A stretch of 64,000 nt of DNA from Hydrogenophaga sp. A37 (lineage in GTDB: Bacteria > Pseudomonadota > Gammaproteobacteria > Burkholderiales > Burkholderiaceae_C): assembly GCF_002001205.1 (NCBI RefSeq), contig NZ_MUNZ01000104.1:33817-97816 (forward strand), read 5' to 3'. Both the position numbers and the translations under genes were made by a program. The notes under the pieces are model-generated. The model ran no database searches, was not told the DNA's origin, and worked only from the letters and a program-made list of their open reading frames with translations. Position 1 is the first letter of the stretch, and each line of letters begins with the position of its first letter. Shown piece after piece: positions 18,060-27,022 of the stretch.

Positions 18060-19325
18060 TCATGACGAGGACCCGGCACCCGCTCCAGTGATCTGTGCCA
18101 TGGGCTGCCGCAGGGGCCCGTGGCTCATGATCTGCCGCCCCAGCACCACGGCACTGCCAGCGGCCAGCGTGAACCCCAGCGCCCCGTGGCCCGCATTGAC
18201 ATAGAGATTGGCCGGACCCATCTGCCGCGTGATCGGCACGGCGGTGGGGGTCGCCGGGCGCAGGCCCGCCCAGGGCTGGGTTTCTTCAAACCCGCATGCG
18301 CCGGGAAACAGCGTGTCCACCGCCTGCACCATCCGCTGGATGCGCGACGGGGGAATGGACAGGTCGTGTCCGACCACCTCGGCCATGGCCGCGACCCGCA
18401 GCCGCCCACCCAGCGGCGCAAACACCGTCTTTCGCCCCAGATCGGTCACGCTGACCACGGGCGCCTTCTGCGGTGAGTGGATCGGCAGGGTGATGCTGTA
18501 GCCCTTGATCGGATAGATCGGCAGAGACACATTGACCGACGCGGCCAGCCGCGGGGCCGCGGCACCGTTGGCGATCACGAACACGTCCGCTGCGAGTGCG
18601 CCGCCGGGCGTCTGCGCCGCCACGATCCGGCCGCCCCGCACAGAAAACCCCGTGACGGCCGTGTCAAAGTGCAGCTGCCCGCCCATGCGCAGCAGGCTCT
18701 GCGTCATCTGAACACTCAGCGCATGCGGGTCCCCGACACATTCATCGGCCGTCCAGACCCCACCCGCAAACCGCCCCAGATACCCGCTCAGGGCGGGCTC
18801 CTTGTCCACACAGGCCTGCGGGTTCAACACGGCCTGCTGGCACCCCAGATCGGACTGGAACCGCACCTGCGCGACCTGCCGCCGCAGCGTGTCGGCGTCC
18901 GGGCACAGCACGAGCTTGCCGTTCTGCTGAAAGGAAAACGCCCAGGCTTCCTGCGCCATCCATTGCTCCAGGGTGGCACGGCTGAGCTGGGCCAGCAGGA
19001 GCAGCTCCCGGGTGCCCTGGCGCGATTGCCGGGCGTTGCAGGCGCTCAGGAACTGCAGGCACCACCACCACTGGCGCACGTCGAGCCTCAAGCGAAAGCG
19101 CAGCGGCGAGTCGGGCGACAGCAACATCGATGGAAGCCCCAGCAGGGTCGCGGGCGACGCGAGCGGCTCGACATAGCTGTAGCTGAGCTGGGCGCCGTTT
19201 GCAAAGCTGGTGCCGCGGCCTGGCCCCTGCTCGCTGTCAACCAGCATCACCTCAAACCCTTGCCGGGCGAGCTGGTAGGCGGTGGCGCAGCCCACGATGC
19301 CGGCACCAACGACGCAGACCTTCAT
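18060..19325 (-). CDS. D-amino-acid dehydrogenase-like FAD oxidoreductase (DadA family)
   Basis: A 421-residue flavoprotein. VCVVGAGIVGCATAYQLARQGFEVMLVD at the N-terminus is the FAD-binding fold, GTSFANGAQLSYSYVEPLASP is the DadA signature, and NAGHGALGFTLAAGSA is the C-terminal FAD contact. It should oxidise a D-amino acid or N-substituted amino acid to the keto acid at the membrane, passing electrons to quinones. Its start overlaps the stop of the ornithine-cyclodeaminase-like gene by four bases. In this locus an opine or D-amino-acid derivative is the likely substrate; the classical D-alanine role is less likely. Confidence 0.85.
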   Translation of the reverse strand: MKVCVVGAGIVGCATAYQLARQGFEVMLVDSEQGPGRGTSFANGAQLSYSYVEPLASPATLLGLPSMLLSPDSPLRFRLRLDVRQWWWCLQFLSACNARQSRQGTRELLLLAQLSRATLEQWMAQEAWAFSFQQNGKLVLCPDADTLRRQVAQVRFQSDLGCQQAVLNPQACVDKEPALSGYLGRFAGGVWTADECVGDPHALSVQMTQSLLRMGGQLHFDTAVTGFSVRGGRIVAAQTPGGALAADVFVIANGAAAPRLAASVNVSLPIYPIKGYSITLPIHSPQKAPVVSVTDLGRKTVFAPLGGRLRVAAMAEVVGHDLSIPPSRIQRMVQAVDTLFPGACGFEETQPWAGLRPATPTAVPITRQMGPANLYVNAGHGALGFTLAAGSAVVLGRQIMSHGPLRQPMAQITGAGAGSSS

Positions 19326-20278
19326 GCGCGGACCTCCCGTCTTTCATTCACGCGTTCGGAGGCATGCGAACGCTGGTAGGCCAGGTAGGCGCAAGCGGTG
19401 TCCGCAAGCCCCGTTCCCACAGACTTGAACACGGTGATGCACGAGCCCGAGTTCGGCCACGGCGCCAGGCCGCCGTACAGCGCGGGCAGGTCCAGCGTCT
19501 TGTCCAGCTTCGTCGCTTGTGACGCGTTCCACAGAACGATGTCGCCCGCCTCCTGCAGGCTCTGGGGCAACCACTCCACGATCACGCGCGAAGCCCGGTC
19601 CAGCGTCGTGTCGTCCAGCTCCCGCCCTTTCGGTGAGCTGATGCCGATGGCGGCCACGAACGCCCTCGGTTTGAGCCAATGGCCGAGAAACACCGGCTCC
19701 GTCGAACGGGTGGCGGTCACCACGACGTCCGCGCCCCGCACGGCCTCTTCCGCCGAACAGGCATGCACGCTGGCGCCGGTGCGTTGCGCGAGCTGTCGGC
19801 ACCAGTCCTCATCACACAAGGGATCGACGACTGCGATCTCCTGAAACCGGAACACGCCACAGAGCGCATCGGCTTGCGCACGGCCCTGCAGGCCGGCGCC
19901 AAACAAGGCCAGTTTGCTCGCGCCCGCCGGAACCACCTGGCGGGCGATCAGGGCCGTCTGGGCCGCCGTGCGGAAGCGGGTGAGTTCATTGCCCTCCAGC
20001 ACGGCGAGCGCGGTGTTGGTGTCCAGATCAAACAGATTGACGAGAAAACTGAAGCGACCGGCCATCGTGGGATACACCTTGACCGCCGCCACGCTGCGAC
20101 CGGTCCAGATGCCGCCCATCGAACTGAGCCGCGCGTCGGCACATTCGCTGCGGGTTCGAGGGTGCACGCTGGCCAGCCCGGCGCCAAAGTCCTGATAGGC
20201 CTGGTCGAGTACCTCGACCACGCTGGGGTAGTCGAGGAGCCTGGCGATGTCGGCGTCGCTGATGAAGTGGGGGTTCAT
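19322..20278 (-). CDS. Ornithine cyclodeaminase / mu-crystallin family protein
   Basis: A 318-residue NAD(P)-binding protein of the OCD/mu-crystallin family. AAVKVYPT and ELTRFRTAAQTALIARQV are substrate and active-site segments, and KLALFGAGLQGRAQADAL is the dinucleotide-binding turn. Members include ornithine cyclodeaminase, ketimine reductases, alanine dehydrogenase and opine-synthesising enzymes. It sits between a D-amino-acid dehydrogenase and a binding protein, so conversion of a basic amino acid or reduction of a cyclic imine is plausible. The precise activity is not settled by sequence. Confidence 0.83.
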   Translation of the reverse strand: MNPHFISDADIARLLDYPSVVEVLDQAYQDFGAGLASVHPRTRSECADARLSSMGGIWTGRSVAAVKVYPTMAGRFSFLVNLFDLDTNTALAVLEGNELTRFRTAAQTALIARQVVPAGASKLALFGAGLQGRAQADALCGVFRFQEIAVVDPLCDEDWCRQLAQRTGASVHACSAEEAVRGADVVVTATRSTEPVFLGHWLKPRAFVAAIGISSPKGRELDDTTLDRASRVIVEWLPQSLQEAGDIVLWNASQATKLDKTLDLPALYGGLAPWPNSGSCITVFKSVGTGLADTACAYLAYQRSHASERVNERREVRA

Positions 20279-20315
20279 GGGTCAACAGAAGTGAGCGGGT
20301 TGAAAAGAAGACGGG

Positions 20316-21218
20316 TCATGGAATGCCGTACTTGTTGGGGAACCGGATGTTTTCTTTCATGTAGATGCTCATGGGGATGCGCAGGCGTTCACTGTCGAAC
20401 CACTTGCGGTAGATGGACAGCAGCTCCCCCGAATGCATCAGTTCCAGCAAGCTGCGATCCACCACCGCTCTCAGCGCAAGATCGTCCTTGGGCAGCATGA
20501 AGGCGTAGGGCTCCACCGTCATGAACGGCCCGGTCACCGCCAGCCCGTCTTTGAGCTTTGAAAGCGCCATCAGTCCGTACAGCAGCACGTCGTCCTGGGC
20601 GTAGGCGTCCACCTCGCCGTCCTCCAGCAGCTTCAACCCCTCGGCGTCTGACCCCACCGCGACCACTTGAACGCCCCGTTCCAGCTGCAGGCTCTTGAAG
20701 CGGGCTTCTGCCGTGGTGCCGCGCGCGACCGCAATCCGCTTGCGCGCGAGATCGTTGACCCTGTCCACCCGCAGTGTTTTCCTCGCGAGCAGTCGAAGGC
20801 CGGTGTTGAAGAAGGTGTGGGAAAAATCCACGTCCTTTTGCCGGGCCAGTGTGTTGGTGTTGCCCCCGCACTCCAGGTCGATCGCTCCAGCCTTGAGCAT
20901 CGGGATGCGGTCCGATGCCTGGATGGGCAGGAACTCCGGGGTCAGGTCCGGGCGAGCCAGCCGCTGGCGCAGCTTGTCGATCACCCGCCTGCAGATGTCG
21001 ATCGAATACCCCACGGTTTGACCTTGCGCGTCCTGAAACGCAAACGTGCCGGGCGTGGGGATGTACCCCACCCGGATGCGGCCGCTCTGGGCCATGCGAG
21101 ACCAGGCCGGGCTCTCGTGGGGCGAAGGCACGGATTCCGTTGCCCCTGCGGCCAGCGATGCGCCCAGCAGCCATGCGATCAACAGGCGTTTGCCTGACAG
21201 GTGAAGGATCGGGTTCAT
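20316..21218 (-). CDS. Amino-acid ABC transporter substrate-binding protein (family 3), second receptor of the locus
   Basis: A 300-residue periplasmic protein with a signal peptide (cleavage near residue 26, after LAAGA). RIRVGYIPTPGTFAFQD, VGYSIDICRRVIDKL and GTTAEARFK are typical of the glutamate/aspartate-binding branch of family 3 receptors. It is separated from the permeases and ATPase by the amidase gene, so this locus has two binding proteins (the other at 24777) for one membrane complex. It may widen the substrate range or pair with a transporter elsewhere. Confidence 0.86.
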   Translation of the reverse strand: MNPILHLSGKRLLIAWLLGASLAAGATESVPSPHESPAWSRMAQSGRIRVGYIPTPGTFAFQDAQGQTVGYSIDICRRVIDKLRQRLARPDLTPEFLPIQASDRIPMLKAGAIDLECGGNTNTLARQKDVDFSHTFFNTGLRLLARKTLRVDRVNDLARKRIAVARGTTAEARFKSLQLERGVQVVAVGSDAEGLKLLEDGEVDAYAQDDVLLYGLMALSKLKDGLAVTGPFMTVEPYAFMLPKDDLALRAVVDRSLLELMHSGELLSIYRKWFDSERLRIPMSIYMKENIRFPNKYGIP

Positions 21219-21232
21219 GTCGCACCCTGCCT

Positions 21233-22642
21233 TCAGTCAAGCCCACCGGGGCGCAGGCGGTGCCAGGGCGTGGCCTGCTCGAAGGCATGGCCCAGGCGGA
21301 ACACCAGCGGCTCGTCCCAAGGGCGTCCGATGAACTGGATGGAGATCGGCATGCCCTCGGGGGAGAGACCGGCGGGCACGGCCAGCGAGCACAGGTTCAT
21401 GAGGTTGACGAACCGGCCAAATCGAGAGAGCGGTGTGGCGAGTTCGTCCACATCGGCCACCGGAATGGCCGATATCGCATTGGTGGGAAACACACAGGCC
21501 TCGATGCCATCCATGGCGGCCAGCATGTCGTGCCGGGCCTGATCGCGCGCCCGGAGCAGCCGCAGGTATTCCCCCGCCGCCACATCGCGCCCCAGCAGGA
21601 TGCGCCGGCGGACATGGGCGTCGAACTTCAGGTTCGAACGCTCAAACAGCGCCCCCAGGTTGTCGTATCCCTCGGCGCTCATCAGCCGGCCAGCGATGCG
21701 CATGGAATCGGCGCAACTCTGGGGAAGCGGCTTCTCCACCAGTTGCATGCCCAGGCCCTGGAGCGTGGCCAGGGCCTCGTCGTATGCCGCCAGCACCGCC
21801 GCCTCCACCCCCACCCGTTCCTGCGCGGGCAACACCCAGAGGCGGGCACCGCGCGGCATCACGTTCACACCGTCGATGACCCGCCGGACAGGCGCCTCCT
21901 GCGACACCGGATCGCGCGGATCGGCACCGGCCATCACGTCCAGCAGAAGAGCGCAATCCCGCACAGTGCGCGCCAGCGGACCCACCGTGTCGTGGGTGGG
22001 GCACAGCTCGATCAGGCCGTGCCGACTGATCAGGCCGTGTGTCGTCTTCAGCCCGACCAGGCCACACAGCCCGGCGGGTATGCGCACCGATCCACCGGTG
22101 TCGGTGCCGATGGCGGCGCAGGCCATGCCCGCGGCCACCGCCACCGCAGACCCACTGCTCGACCCCCCGGGGACCCGGTGCGTCTGCATGTCCCAGGGAT
22201 TCCACGGCGTGCCCATGACCTCGTTGGTCCCCCAGCCCCCAAAGGCGTATTCCACCGTGTGGGTCTTGCCGATCACGATGGCGCCCGCACTGCGCAGGCG
22301 CTCCACCACCGTCGCCGTGGTGGTGGAGACACGGGCGGGCAAGGCCCCCGAGCCGCCGGTGATGGGCTTGCCGCCGATGTGAAACAGGTCTTTCACCGCC
22401 ACGGTGACGCCGTGCAAGGGGCCCAGGCGGACCCCGGCGCGGCGCAAGCCATCCATGGCCAACGCGGACTCCAGTGCTTCCTCGGCATAGACGTCGACAA
22501 AGGCGTGCAGCTGATGGTCCAGCCGCTGGATTCGACCGAGTTGCTGTTCCACCAGCGACACGCTGGTGAGTTCGCCCGTATCCAGGGCATGTGTCGCCTC
22601 TTCGATGGAGGCAAAAGCGGGATCGAACTGAATAACGCTCAT
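21233..22642 (-). CDS. Amidase (amidase signature family)
   Basis: A 469-residue amidase-signature hydrolase with the full Ser-cisSer-Lys triad: Lys in VAVKDLF, the cis-Ser in PGGSSSGSA, and the nucleophile Ser in GTDTGGSVRIPA. It should cleave a C-N amide bond in the cytoplasm. The start at 22642 overlaps the stop of the upstream permease by four bases (ATGA), so it is translated with the transporter and most likely acts on the imported molecule. Relatives include GatA, indoleacetamide hydrolase and peptide amidases. The lack of GatB/C nearby argues against tRNA amidotransfer. Confidence 0.87.
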   Translation of the reverse strand: MSVIQFDPAFASIEEATHALDTGELTSVSLVEQQLGRIQRLDHQLHAFVDVYAEEALESALAMDGLRRAGVRLGPLHGVTVAVKDLFHIGGKPITGGSGALPARVSTTTATVVERLRSAGAIVIGKTHTVEYAFGGWGTNEVMGTPWNPWDMQTHRVPGGSSSGSAVAVAAGMACAAIGTDTGGSVRIPAGLCGLVGLKTTHGLISRHGLIELCPTHDTVGPLARTVRDCALLLDVMAGADPRDPVSQEAPVRRVIDGVNVMPRGARLWVLPAQERVGVEAAVLAAYDEALATLQGLGMQLVEKPLPQSCADSMRIAGRLMSAEGYDNLGALFERSNLKFDAHVRRRILLGRDVAAGEYLRLLRARDQARHDMLAAMDGIEACVFPTNAISAIPVADVDELATPLSRFGRFVNLMNLCSLAVPAGLSPEGMPISIQFIGRPWDEPLVFRLGHAFEQATPWHRLRPGGLD

Positions 22643-23325
22643 GCAACCCCCAACACACGTCGACCACGGTTCAACCGCCGCTCCAGCAGCCGCGAGAGCA
22701 TCGACAGCGGAAACGCGATCCCGAAATAGAACAACCCCACCAGCAAGAAAATGTGCAGCGGCAGGAAGGACTCGCTCGAAATGGCGCGGGCCGCGAGCAT
22801 GAGTTCGTCGGTGGCAATGAGCGCGCACAAGGAACTGTCCTTCAGCAAGGCCACGTAGGTGTTGAGCAAGGGCGGCAGCATGATGCGCAGCGCCTGGGGA
22901 AACACCACGTGGACGAACACCTGCAACGGCGAGAGCCCCACCGCCAGCGCGGACTCCCGCTGACCCCGGTGGATGGCCGTCAAGCCGCCCCGAAGGATCT
23001 CGGCCACATAGGCCGAACCGTGCAGACCCAGACCGAGCGCGCCGGCCCAGTAGCCCGACAGCGTCAGCCCCAGCGGCGGGAGGGCGAAGTACAGCGCCAG
23101 CAGCAGCGCCAGCAAGGGCACGGTGCGCACGAACTGCACATAGGCATTGGCCGCCACCGCCAACACGGCGGCACCGCTGCGTTGCATGGCGACCAGCAAG
23201 GCCCCCAGACCCAGGGCCATCACGAAGCCCACCAGCGAGAGACGGGCCGTCACCAGCGCGCCGTCCACCAGCCGTGGCCCCCAGTCGGGCAGGTACGCCA
23301 GGTAGGTCAGAAAGAACTCAGTCAT
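22639..23325 (-). CDS. Polar amino-acid ABC transporter permease (HisM/HisQ family)
   Basis: A 228-residue inner-membrane permease with five or six helices. The EAA-loop region RESALAVGLSPLQVFVHVVFPQALRIMLPPLLNTYVALLKDSSL is diagnostic of the polar amino-acid group. It overlaps the neighbouring permease by four bases at its start and the amidase by four at its end. The two permeases form a heterodimeric channel. Confidence 0.9.
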   Translation of the reverse strand: MTEFFLTYLAYLPDWGPRLVDGALVTARLSLVGFVMALGLGALLVAMQRSGAAVLAVAANAYVQFVRTVPLLALLLALYFALPPLGLTLSGYWAGALGLGLHGSAYVAEILRGGLTAIHRGQRESALAVGLSPLQVFVHVVFPQALRIMLPPLLNTYVALLKDSSLCALIATDELMLAARAISSESFLPLHIFLLVGLFYFGIAFPLSMLSRLLERRLNRGRRVLGVA

Positions 23326-23981
23326 CGCGCCTTCTCCATGGTCCGTTCGACCCGTTTGAAACCCCAGGCCACGGGCAACACCATGGCCGCGTACAGCAGC
23401 ATGGCCGCCAGGTAGATCAGCGTGGTTTCGAAGGTCGATGTCACCAGGTTTCTCGCGTAGAACATGATCTCGGGCGCGGCAATGGCCGAGGCGATCGAGG
23501 TGTCCTTGATCAGCGCGGTGGTGTAGTTCGCCAGCGACGGAAACGTCGCGCGAAACATCTGCGGCACGAGCACGTGGCGCAGCGTCTGGCCCGGCGTGAG
23601 GCCCACCGCCAGGGCCGCTTCACGCTGCCCCACATGCAGCGACTTCAAGCCCGCGGCAAACACGTCACACAGCACCGCCGCGCCCACCAGGCCCAGCCCG
23701 ACCACGGCCGCGAGCAGCGGCGACAGGCGCACACCAACCGTGGCCAGGCCGAAATACAGCAGAAACAGATGCGCCAGTGCCGGGACGTTGCGCATCCACT
23801 CGATGTAGGCCGCCAGGCCCAGTTGCAGCAGTTGGTTGCGCGAAAAGACGCGCAGCACCGCCAGGCCCAGGCCCAGCAGGCTGGCGATCACGAAAGCGCC
23901 CACGGCCACCTGGAGCGCGGTGACCGCACCGGCCGCCAAGGTGCCCAGAATGCTGGCAAAGGTCTCCATGGCCGGCGTCAT
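23322..23981 (-). CDS. Polar amino-acid ABC transporter permease, second subunit
   Basis: A 219-residue permease of the same family, with EAALAVGLTPGQTLRHVLVPQMFRATFPSLANYTTALIKDTSI as its ATPase-docking loop. Its start overlaps the stop of the ATPase gene by four bases, so transporter genes are tightly coupled in the order receptor, ATPase, permease, permease. Confidence 0.9.
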   Translation of the reverse strand: MTPAMETFASILGTLAAGAVTALQVAVGAFVIASLLGLGLAVLRVFSRNQLLQLGLAAYIEWMRNVPALAHLFLLYFGLATVGVRLSPLLAAVVGLGLVGAAVLCDVFAAGLKSLHVGQREAALAVGLTPGQTLRHVLVPQMFRATFPSLANYTTALIKDTSIASAIAAPEIMFYARNLVTSTFETTLIYLAAMLLYAAMVLPVAWGFKRVERTMEKAR

Positions 23982-24766
23982 GTGGCGTGGCCGGCACTGG
24001 CGCCGACCTGACCGAGAAAGCTGCGCGTGCGGTCCACGCGTGGCGTGTCAATGACCTCGGCCGCGCTGCCTTGTTCCACGATGTGCCCCTGGTCCATGAA
24101 GATGACCCGGTCGGCCACGTCGCGGGCAAACCGGATCTCGTGGGTCACCAGGACCATGGAGCGCCCCTCTTCCGCCAGCTCGCGGATCACCCCCAGCACC
24201 TCACCCACCAGCTCCGGGTCCAGCGCCGACGTGGGTTCATCAAACAGGATCAGCTTGGGCCGCTGCGCCAGCGCCCTGGCGATGGCCACGCGCTGCTGCT
24301 GACCGCCCGAGAGCCGCTCCGGGTATTCATCGGCCTTGTGGCGCAGGTGCACCTTGTCCAGCATCTCCTCGGCCAACTCGTGGGCCTCGGTTCGCGCCAT
24401 GCCACCGGCCCGGATGGAGCCGAGCGCGACGTTGTCGCGAACGTTCAAGTGCGGCCACAGGTAGAAGCCTTGAAACACCATGCCGATCTCGGCCCGTTGC
24501 GGGGCCAGCTCACGGTCGGACATCAGGCGCAACCCCCCGCGCCCGTCGGGCAACTGCCCGATGCGTTCGTCTTCCAGAAAGATGGCGCCCGCCGTGGGGC
24601 GTTCCAGGAAGTTGATGCACCGCAGGCAGGTGGACTTGCCCGACCCGCTCGGCCCGATCAGGGACAGGGTCTCGCCTTTGCGCAGGTCCAGGGAAATGCC
24701 CTTCAGGACTTGGAGCGGGCCGTAGCTCTTCTGGAGCCCTTCGACGCGCAGGAGGTGCTGGTTCAT
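23978..24766 (-). CDS. Polar amino-acid ABC transporter ATP-binding protein
   Basis: A 262-residue ATPase (GlnQ/HisP family). GPSGSGKST is Walker A, LSGGQQQRVAIARAL the signature, and LILFDEPTSALDPELVGEVL Walker B, with a switch His in VTHEIRFARDVADRV. The start at 24766 is supported by homology beginning at LLRVEGLQKSYG; the frame is open further upstream but that stretch is not coding-like. It lies 10 bases after the receptor gene. Confidence 0.92.
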   Translation of the reverse strand: MNQHLLRVEGLQKSYGPLQVLKGISLDLRKGETLSLIGPSGSGKSTCLRCINFLERPTAGAIFLEDERIGQLPDGRGGLRLMSDRELAPQRAEIGMVFQGFYLWPHLNVRDNVALGSIRAGGMARTEAHELAEEMLDKVHLRHKADEYPERLSGGQQQRVAIARALAQRPKLILFDEPTSALDPELVGEVLGVIRELAEEGRSMVLVTHEIRFARDVADRVIFMDQGHIVEQGSAAEVIDTPRVDRTRSFLGQVGASAGHAT

Positions 24767-24776
24767 GGACGCGGTC

Positions 24777-25646
24777 TCACTTGCAGCCGGGGAGCGACCA
24801 GTTGGCCGGGCGGTCAACGCCAGCGCGGAAGTTCTTGCCGGCCGGCACGTACCAGACGTCCTGCACCAGGCCGTAGCGCTCGCCAATCTTCTTGAGCTCG
24901 CACTTCTGCCACAGCTTGGCGATCTCGGCGTTCACCGCAGCGGCCAGCTCGGGGTTGTCCTTGCTCAGGCCAAACACCACCTGGCCCAGCCCGGTCAACA
25001 GCGGGAAATCGGGGTTGTTGTCGGTGAACGCGTTGAAGCGCAGGTTCCACTGCGCATTGCGTGAGATGGCGTACTGCACCACCGGCGGATCGCCGATCAC
25101 GGCGTCGACGCGGCCTGCCAGCAGGTCGCGCACGGCGGCGTCCGAGGTGTCGTACTGGCTCAGCTGCAGGCCGTTGATCTTGCGCAGCTCGGGAATGAAA
25201 GAGAAGCCGGTGATGGTGCCGACCTTCTTGCCTTCCAGGTCCTTCAGGGTCGACCAGTTCGTCTTGGACGACTGCATGATCCCGTTCTTGAAGTAGTGGA
25301 TCGGGTCGGAGAGCGTCATGATCTTCGAGCGCTGCTCGGTCCAGCCCATGGTGCCGGCCATCACGTCCACGCGCTTGGATTGCACCGAGGCGATGGTGCC
25401 CGACCACTCCATCAGCGCGGGCTTCACCTTGAGCTTGAGCGAGTCGGCCACCCGCTGCAGGATCTCGCCGTCGTAGCCGATCATGCTGCCGTCCTGGTAG
25501 CCGGTGCCGGGCATGTCGCCCGTGAAGGCCACGGTGAACAACCCCTTCTCGACTGTTGGGGGAGACGGCTGGGCGATGGCCAGCGGCATGAAAGCCGCGG
25601 CACCAAAAACGGCGCACATGGCGCGCACCAGAAACGAACGTTTCAT
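24777..25646 (-). CDS. Amino-acid ABC transporter substrate-binding protein (family 3)
   Basis: A 289-residue periplasmic receptor with a Sec signal peptide (cleavage near residue 25, after PLAIA). GLFTVAFTGDMPGTGYQDGSMIGYDGEILQRVADSL and the GWTEQRSKIMTLSDP region fit a family 3 receptor. It is the first gene of the leftward transporter-amidase operon, with GGAG just before its ATG, and diverges from the GlxA-type regulator. The ligand is probably a polar amino acid derivative. Confidence 0.9.
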   Translation of the reverse strand: MKRSFLVRAMCAVFGAAAFMPLAIAQPSPPTVEKGLFTVAFTGDMPGTGYQDGSMIGYDGEILQRVADSLKLKVKPALMEWSGTIASVQSKRVDVMAGTMGWTEQRSKIMTLSDPIHYFKNGIMQSSKTNWSTLKDLEGKKVGTITGFSFIPELRKINGLQLSQYDTSDAAVRDLLAGRVDAVIGDPPVVQYAISRNAQWNLRFNAFTDNNPDFPLLTGLGQVVFGLSKDNPELAAAVNAEIAKLWQKCELKKIGERYGLVQDVWYVPAGKNFRAGVDRPANWSLPGCK

Positions 25647-25798
25647 ATCGACTCCAGGGGAAAAGTGGTGGGTGAAAAGTTGAGGAAGAACGCCGGGGAG
25701 GCGTGAAATGGATCATCGGTTTGCACCCCGGTTTTGCGGTTGCAGGGGACCGCTGTTAAATTGAACGTATGCGACACGCGGGAAAACCCCTAAGGCAC

Positions 25799-26899
25799 AT
25801 GGACAGCAAGCCCAGCGACGCCACATCCACCCCCACGGCGCCCGCCACCGGCGCTCGCGGTGAGGAGGACGGTGGGCATCTGATTCACCGCCTGGACGCG
25901 GCGACCGGCCGACACGCCCAGGACGGCGCCGTGGAACTGCGCATCGGCATCCTCCTGTGGCCCCGGTTTCCGCTGCTGTCGCTCGCGGGTCTGTGCGATG
26001 CGCTCCGGCATGCCGCCGACGTGGGCGACCAGAGCCGGCAGGTGCGTTGCTCGTGGAGCGTGCTGGGCCTCCCCGGCACCAGCATCACCGCGAGCTCGGG
26101 GGTGGAGATCCCGGTGCAGGAAGCGCTTCGGCCCGGCGAGAAGTTCGACTACGTCGCCGTCATCGGGGGTTTGCTGCCGTTCATGGGCAGCGTTGACCGC
26201 CTGTACCTGGACTACCTGCGCCAGGTCGATGCCGCGGGCACGCCCCTCATCGGCATCTGCACCGGCACCTTTGCGCTGGCCAGCGCCGGACTCATGAAAG
26301 GCAAGCTGGCCTGCGTGCACCCCTTCCACGTCGACGACTGGAAACGGATGTTCCCCAAGGAGCGGTACACCACCAACTGCGACCACGTGTTCGACGGCAA
26401 CCGCATCAGTTGCGCGGGAGGCGTGTCGATCATCGAGCTGGCGGCCGAATTGATCCGCATCCATTGCGGGCCGGACCGTGCCGCCAAGGTCGTGCACCAG
26501 ATGACCGTGTCACAACGGTCCTCTTCGTCTCACATTGCCCGCCGGCACGCCCTGGGCTATGCCTCCGTGGACAACGAGAAGCTCCGCCAGGCCATCGTCC
26601 TGATGGAGAAGAACCTGTCCACCCCGCTCGAAATCGGCGTCATCGCCCGACTGGTGGACTCCAGCAGCCGCCAGCTGGAGCGCGTCTTCCTCGCCGAAAC
26701 GGGGGCATCGCCTTCGGAGTTCTACCGGAACTCACGGCTGAAATACGGCCGCTGGTTGTTGACCACGACCGATTCGACGGTGAACGACATTGCGTTCGAG
26801 TGCGGGTTCTCCGACGCCGCGCACTTCATCCGGCACTTTCAGCAGTGTTATGGCGTCGCACCCGGGCGGCTCAGGAAAGCCCTGGCGAAGCCGAGCTGA
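25799..26899 (+). CDS. GlxA-family transcriptional regulator (DJ-1/PfpI-like domain + AraC HTH)
   Basis: A regulator of about 366 residues from the ATG at 25799; an in-frame ATG at 25769 is possible. The first half is a class-I glutamine-amidotransferase-like domain with PLIGICTGTFALASAGLMKGK as the nucleophile-elbow region. The C-terminal ~100 residues are an AraC DNA-binding domain (LEIGVIARLVDSSSRQLERVFLAETGASPSEFYRNSRL and NDIAFECGFSDAAHFIRHFQQCYGVAPGRLR). Relatives regulate arginine (ArgR type), choline and carnitine use, which fits control of the divergent amino-acid operon. Its stop codon is the first three bases of the palindromic repeat that follows. Confidence 0.88.
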   Translation: MDSKPSDATSTPTAPATGARGEEDGGHLIHRLDAATGRHAQDGAVELRIGILLWPRFPLLSLAGLCDALRHAADVGDQSRQVRCSWSVLGLPGTSITASSGVEIPVQEALRPGEKFDYVAVIGGLLPFMGSVDRLYLDYLRQVDAAGTPLIGICTGTFALASAGLMKGKLACVHPFHVDDWKRMFPKERYTTNCDHVFDGNRISCAGGVSIIELAAELIRIHCGPDRAAKVVHQMTVSQRSSSSHIARRHALGYASVDNEKLRQAIVLMEKNLSTPLEIGVIARLVDSSSRQLERVFLAETGASPSEFYRNSRLKYGRWLLTTTDSTVNDIAFECGFSDAAHFIRHFQQCYGVAPGRLRKALAKPS

Positions 26900-27005
26900 T
26901 ACGGCTTTGCATTCAAGCGTAGAACAAGGCGCGAAGCCGCAGACAGTGCGAAAGCACGGCATGGCGTTGCAACGAAGTTAAACGTTTGAAGGCAACGCCG
27001 TATGA
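26897..27005. repeat. 109-bp imperfect palindromic element (MITE-like)
   Basis: The ends form an inverted repeat of about 29 bp: 26897-26925 and the reverse complement of 26977-27005 agree at about 23 of 29 positions (both contain ATACGGC, TTGC, TTCAA, CGT). The exact centre is a perfect hairpin, GTGC-GAAA-GCAC at 26946-26957, so the symmetry runs through the whole element. There is no reading frame inside. It abuts the regulator's stop codon and separates two unrelated loci. A non-autonomous mobile or extragenic palindromic repeat is the best reading; no target duplication is obvious. Confidence 0.7.
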
Positions 27006-27022
27006 ATCAAACGCCACGCCTT

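Noticed and set aside
26977..26983. GTTAAAC resembling an integron attC core site
   Set aside because: The partner core (RYYYAAC) is missing and no integrase or cassette array is present; the palindrome as a whole is better read as a MITE-like repeat.
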